A DNA stretch of 16,285 nt. Origin: Clostridium sp. UBA2485. Its GTDB lineage: Bacteria; Bacillota; Clostridia; Clostridiales; Clostridiaceae. The notes below the pieces were generated by a model, which worked only from the letters and a program-made list of their open reading frames with translations, made no database searches and had not been told where the DNA came from. Shown here one piece after another: positions 12,777-16,285 of this stretch. The first letter of the stretch is position 1. Each line of letters starts with the position of its first letter. The position numbers were made by a program, and so were the translations under genes. The stretch is taken from the NCBI RefSeq assembly GCF_002341865.1, contig NZ_DDOV01000074.1:120210-136494 (forward strand). Direction: 5' to 3'.

Positions 12777-15700
12777 ATGAGAAAAATGAAGACTATGGAT
12801 GGAAATACCGCTGCTGCTCACGTAGCATATGCCTTTACAGATGTAGCTGCGATATATCCAATCACACCATCATCACCAATGGCAGAACACTGTGATGAAT
12901 GGGCAGCACAAGGAAGAAAAAATATCTTTGGTCAAACTGTAAAAATGATGGAAATGCAATCTGAAGCTGGAGCTGCAGGAGCAGTACATGGTTCATTACA
13001 AGCTGGAGCATTAACTACTACATTTACCGCTTCACAAGGACTATTACTTATGATTCCTAACATGTACAAAATTGCTGGAGAACTATTACCAGGTGTATTT
13101 CATGTAAGTGCTAGAGCACTAGCTGCTCAAGCGTTATCAATATTTGGAGACCATCAAGACGTAATGGCTGCAAGACAAACAGGATATGCATTACTTGCAA
13201 CTAATAGCGTTCAAGAAGTTATGGACTTAGCACCAGTTGCTCACTTAGCTGCATTAGAAGGAAGAGTTCCTTTCCTACACTTCTTTGACGGCTTTAGAAC
13301 ATCTCATGAAGTTCAAAAAATTGAAGCTTGGGATTACGAAACACTAGCTAAATTTGCAAATAAAGAAGCTGTTGAAGTATTCAGAAGTAAAGCTTTAAAT
13401 CCAAACAATCCAGTAACAAGAGGAACAGCACAAAACCCAGATATATACTTCCAAGCTAGAGAAGCATCTAATAAATTCTATCATGCAATACCAGAAATCG
13501 TTGAAAAATACATGGAAATGATAAATAAAGAAATAGGTACAGACTATCACCTATTCAACTACTATGGTGCACAAGATGCAGATAGAATGATAGTTGCTAT
13601 GGGTTCAGTTTGTGATGTTATAGAAGAAACTATCGATTATTTAACAGCTCGTGGAGAAAAAGTAGGACTATTAAAAGTTCACTTATATAGACCGTTCTCA
13701 TTAGAACACTTCTTCAAATACATACCAAAAACTGTTAAGAAGGTAGCTGTTTTAGATAGAACAAAAGAACCAGGTTCTGCTGGAGAACCATTATATCAAG
13801 ATGTAAGAACTGCTTACTATGATATAGAAAACAGACCGGTTATAATAGGTGGAAGATACGGATTAGGATCAAAAGACACTACTCCATCTCAAATAGTTAC
13901 TGTATTTGACCATTTAAATAATGAAAGTCTAAAAAATGGCTTTACAGTTGGTATAAATGATGATGTAACTCATACTTCATTAGAGACATCAAGAGAAATC
14001 AGAACTACAACTGATGGAACAATAGAATGTAAATTCTGGGGTCTTGGATCAGATGGTACTGTTGGAGCGAACAAAAGTGCTATTAAAATCATTGGAGATA
14101 ACACTAACATGTATGCTCAAGCATACTTCTCATACGACTCTAAAAAATCAGGTGGTATAACAGTATCTCACTTGAGATTTGGTAAAAAACCAATTAAATC
14201 ACCATATTTAATAAACCATGCTAACTATGTTGGATGTCACAATCAGTCATATGTTAATAAATATGATGTATTATCTGGAATAAAAGATAATGGAACATTC
14301 TTATTAAACTGTATTTGGAATAAGGAAGAATTAGAAGCACATTTACCAGCTAGCATGAAGAGATATATAGCAGAACACGATATTAAATTCTATACTATTA
14401 ACGCTGTTAAAATAGCAGAAGAAATAGGATTAGGTGGAAGAATTAATATGATAATGCAAGCTGCATTCTTTAAATTAGCTGATATAATTCCAATAGAAGA
14501 AGCAGTTGATCACTTAAAGAAAGCTGTTGTTGCCTCTTATGGTAAGAAGGGTGAAAAGGTTGTCAAGATGAACCATGATGCCATAGATGCAGGTGTAAAC
14601 TCAGTTGTTAAAATAGAAGTGCCAGACTCTTGGAAGAATGCAGAAGATGAAATCAAACCAATCCAAGAAAGACCAGATTTCATTAAAAACATAGTTGATG
14701 TTATGAATAGACAAGAAGGAGACAAGCTTCCTGTAAGTGCATTCATAGATAGAGAAGATGGTACATTTGAACCAGGTACAGCTGCTTTTGAAAAAAGAGA
14801 AATTGCGATTAATGTACCAGAATGGCAACCAGATAAATGTATACAATGTAACCAATGTTCCTATGTATGTCCACATGCAGTAATTAGACCATTCATAGGA
14901 ACAGAGGAAGATTATAAAAATGCTCCAGAAACTTTAGATTTCGTAGATGCTAAAGGTGGAAAGGCATTTGAAGGATTGAAATTCAATATAGGAGTAAGTA
15001 TCCAAGATTGTACAGGCTGTGGAAACTGTGCTCAAGTTTGTCCAGCGAAAGAAAAGGCTCTTATCATGAAGCCATTTGATACACAAGCTAAACAAATGGA
15101 AAATTGGGAATTCAATTTATCACTACCTAAGATGTCAAACCCAATGGGAGTAGCAAGTGTTAAAGGTAGCCAATTTGAAACTCCATTATTAGAGTTCAGC
15201 GGTGCTTGCGCAGGTTGTGGAGAAACTCCATATGCTAAACTTGTAACTCAATTATATGGTGATAGAATGATGGTAGCTAATGCTACAGGATGTTCTTCTA
15301 TTTGGGGAGGAAGTGCTCCTTCAACTCCATATACAGTTAACCATAAAGGTAAAGGACCAGCTTGGGCAAACTCATTATTTGAAGACAATGCTGAGTTTGG
15401 ATTAGGTATGTTCTTAGGAGTTAACCAATTAAGAGGAAAATTAGAGTTAGCTGTTAAAGAAGTAATAAATGGTAACATTTCTGAAGAATTAAAAGCTCTA
15501 TTCAATGAGTGGCTAGATAAGAAAAATGATGCAGAAGCTACTAAAGTTCTTGCAGATAAGATATTACCATTATTAGAAGTAGGAAAAGACAATGCTATAT
15601 TAACAGAAGTTTATAACAAAAAAGACTTCTTCGTTAAGAGATCACAATGGATCTTTGGAGGAGACGGTTGGGCTTATGATATTGGATACGGCGGAGTTGA

Positions 15701-16285
15701 TCATGTTTTAGCTACTGGAGAAAATGTAAATGTACTAGTATTTGATACAGAAGTTTACTCAAATACAGGAGGACAATCTTCAAAATCTACTCCAACTGCT
15801 GCTATAGCTAAATTTGCAGCTGCTGGTAAGAGAACTAAGAAGAAAGACCTTGGAATGATGGCAATGAGCTATGGATATGTTTACGTTGCTCAAATAGCTA
15901 TGGGAGCTGACCAAAATCAAACTCTTAAAGCTATAAGAGAAGCAGAAGCATATGATGGTCCATCATTAATCATTGCATATGCTCCATGTATAAACCATGG
16001 AATTAAAAATGGTATGGGTGCTACTCAATTAGAGACTAAACTTGCAGTTCAATCTGGATATTGGGCATTATACAGATACAACCCAATGCTAAAAGAAGAA
16101 GGTAAGAACCCATTTAGCTTAGATTCTAAAGAGCCAACATTATCATTTAGAGATTACCTAATGGGTGAAGTAAGATATGCATCATTAGCTAAGGCATTCC
16201 CAGAACAAGCTGAGAAATTATTTGCTAAAACTGAACAAGATGCAAAAGAAAGATTAGAAGGCTACAAAAGACTTGCAGCTCAAGA
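12777..16285 (+). CDS. nifJ: Pyruvate:ferredoxin (flavodoxin) oxidoreductase, 3' end cut off by window
   Basis: 1169 codons are visible; homologues are about 1170-1230 residues, so only a few codons are missing. This cytosolic single-chain enzyme converts pyruvate and CoA to acetyl-CoA, CO2 and reduced ferredoxin, feeding hydrogen and ATP production. Residues equivalent to the Desulfovibrio africanus active site are present: Thr30 (YPITPSSP), Glu63, Arg113 (SARA) and Asn996 (NTGGQ). The ferredoxin-like domain has two 4Fe-4S motifs starting at Cys688 (CIQCNQC) and Cys745 (CTGCGNC). The proximal cluster ligands fit Cys811, Cys814, Cys839 and Cys1071. Thiamine diphosphate is bound by GGDGWAYD (961-968) and the Asn996 region. 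ATG 12777 follows GAAGG at 8 bases. Codons are visibly different from the neighbours (many TTC, ATC, CAC, AAC), typical of a very highly expressed clostridial gene. Confidence 0.97.
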   Translation, partial: MRKMKTMDGNTAAAHVAYAFTDVAAIYPITPSSPMAEHCDEWAAQGRKNIFGQTVKMMEMQSEAGAAGAVHGSLQAGALTTTFTASQGLLLMIPNMYKIAGELLPGVFHVSARALAAQALSIFGDHQDVMAARQTGYALLATNSVQEVMDLAPVAHLAALEGRVPFLHFFDGFRTSHEVQKIEAWDYETLAKFANKEAVEVFRSKALNPNNPVTRGTAQNPDIYFQAREASNKFYHAIPEIVEKYMEMINKEIGTDYHLFNYYGAQDADRMIVAMGSVCDVIEETIDYLTARGEKVGLLKVHLYRPFSLEHFFKYIPKTVKKVAVLDRTKEPGSAGEPLYQDVRTAYYDIENRPVIIGGRYGLGSKDTTPSQIVTVFDHLNNESLKNGFTVGINDDVTHTSLETSREIRTTTDGTIECKFWGLGSDGTVGANKSAIKIIGDNTNMYAQAYFSYDSKKSGGITVSHLRFGKKPIKSPYLINHANYVGCHNQSYVNKYDVLSGIKDNGTFLLNCIWNKEELEAHLPASMKRYIAEHDIKFYTINAVKIAEEIGLGGRINMIMQAAFFKLADIIPIEEAVDHLKKAVVASYGKKGEKVVKMNHDAIDAGVNSVVKIEVPDSWKNAEDEIKPIQERPDFIKNIVDVMNRQEGDKLPVSAFIDREDGTFEPGTAAFEKREIAINVPEWQPDKCIQCNQCSYVCPHAVIRPFIGTEEDYKNAPETLDFVDAKGGKAFEGLKFNIGVSIQDCTGCGNCAQVCPAKEKALIMKPFDTQAKQMENWEFNLSLPKMSNPMGVASVKGSQFETPLLEFSGACAGCGETPYAKLVTQLYGDRMMVANATGCSSIWGGSAPSTPYTVNHKGKGPAWANSLFEDNAEFGLGMFLGVNQLRGKLELAVKEVINGNISEELKALFNEWLDKKNDAEATKVLADKILPLLEVGKDNAILTEVYNKKDFFVKRSQWIFGGDGWAYDIGYGGVDHVLATGENVNVLVFDTEVYSNTGGQSSKSTPTAAIAKFAAAGKRTKKKDLGMMAMSYGYVYVAQIAMGADQNQTLKAIREAEAYDGPSLIIAYAPCINHGIKNGMGATQLETKLAVQSGYWALYRYNPMLKEEGKNPFSLDSKEPTLSFRDYLMGEVRYASLAKAFPEQAEKLFAKTEQDAKERLEGYKRLAAQ

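Noticed and set aside
14537..15592. Minus-strand frames inside nifJ
   Set aside because: They are antisense shadows of a fully recognised coding region and lack ribosome binding sites and family motifs.

Overview
The window is very AT-rich and looks like chromosomal DNA of a spore-forming Clostridium (sensu stricto). The evidence is three alpha/beta-type small acid-soluble spore protein (SASP) genes, a clostridial-type MurG, a single-chain pyruvate:ferredoxin oxidoreductase, strong AGGAGG ribosome binding sites, TTG starts and A/T-dominated codons. The species cannot be fixed from the sequence alone.

Layout. (1) 1-776 is the 3' part of an M16 zinc-peptidase-family gene, followed by a palindromic element (777-902) with a terminator-like core. 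(2) 1001-1498 encodes a small lipoprotein. (3) 1824-3829 holds two tandem paralogous genes for membrane proteins with a cytosolic CxxC...CxxHxxC zinc-binding-type cluster; I do not recognise their function. (4) 3873-4691 (minus) is an endonuclease IV-like TIM-barrel gene whose promoter lies inside a 10-8-10 operator-like palindrome. (5) 5049-6815 is recJ, convergent with a CNNM/CBS/CorC membrane protein gene (minus, 6919-8163). Perfect, probably bidirectional terminators separate both convergent pairs. (6) 8191-8846 is noncoding; it holds a second copy of a dispersed repeat also seen at 4759-4886, then a sigma-G-like promoter. That promoter drives an unrecognised 49-residue Asn/Lys/Glu-rich protein gene (8847-8996). 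(7) 9148-9865 (minus) is an array of three near-identical SASP genes. (8) 10436-11509 is murG with a TTG start and a terminator overlapping its stop codon. (9) 11612-12407 is a badly decayed gene for an MBL-fold/beta-CASP RNase-like protein, recognisable in pieces across three frames. (10) 12777 to the window end is nifJ (pyruvate:ferredoxin oxidoreductase), missing only its last few codons.

The window mixes housekeeping genes (DNA repair: endonuclease IV-like and RecJ; cell wall: MurG; central fermentation: PFOR), a spore-protein cluster, and a lineage-specific duplicated membrane-protein pair. Most genes appear to be single transcription units bounded by their own terminators. The most novel material is the paralog pair, the forespore-type 49-residue gene and the palindrome-controlled endonuclease IV-like gene. 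No CRISPR array, tRNA, rRNA, transposase or phage gene was seen.
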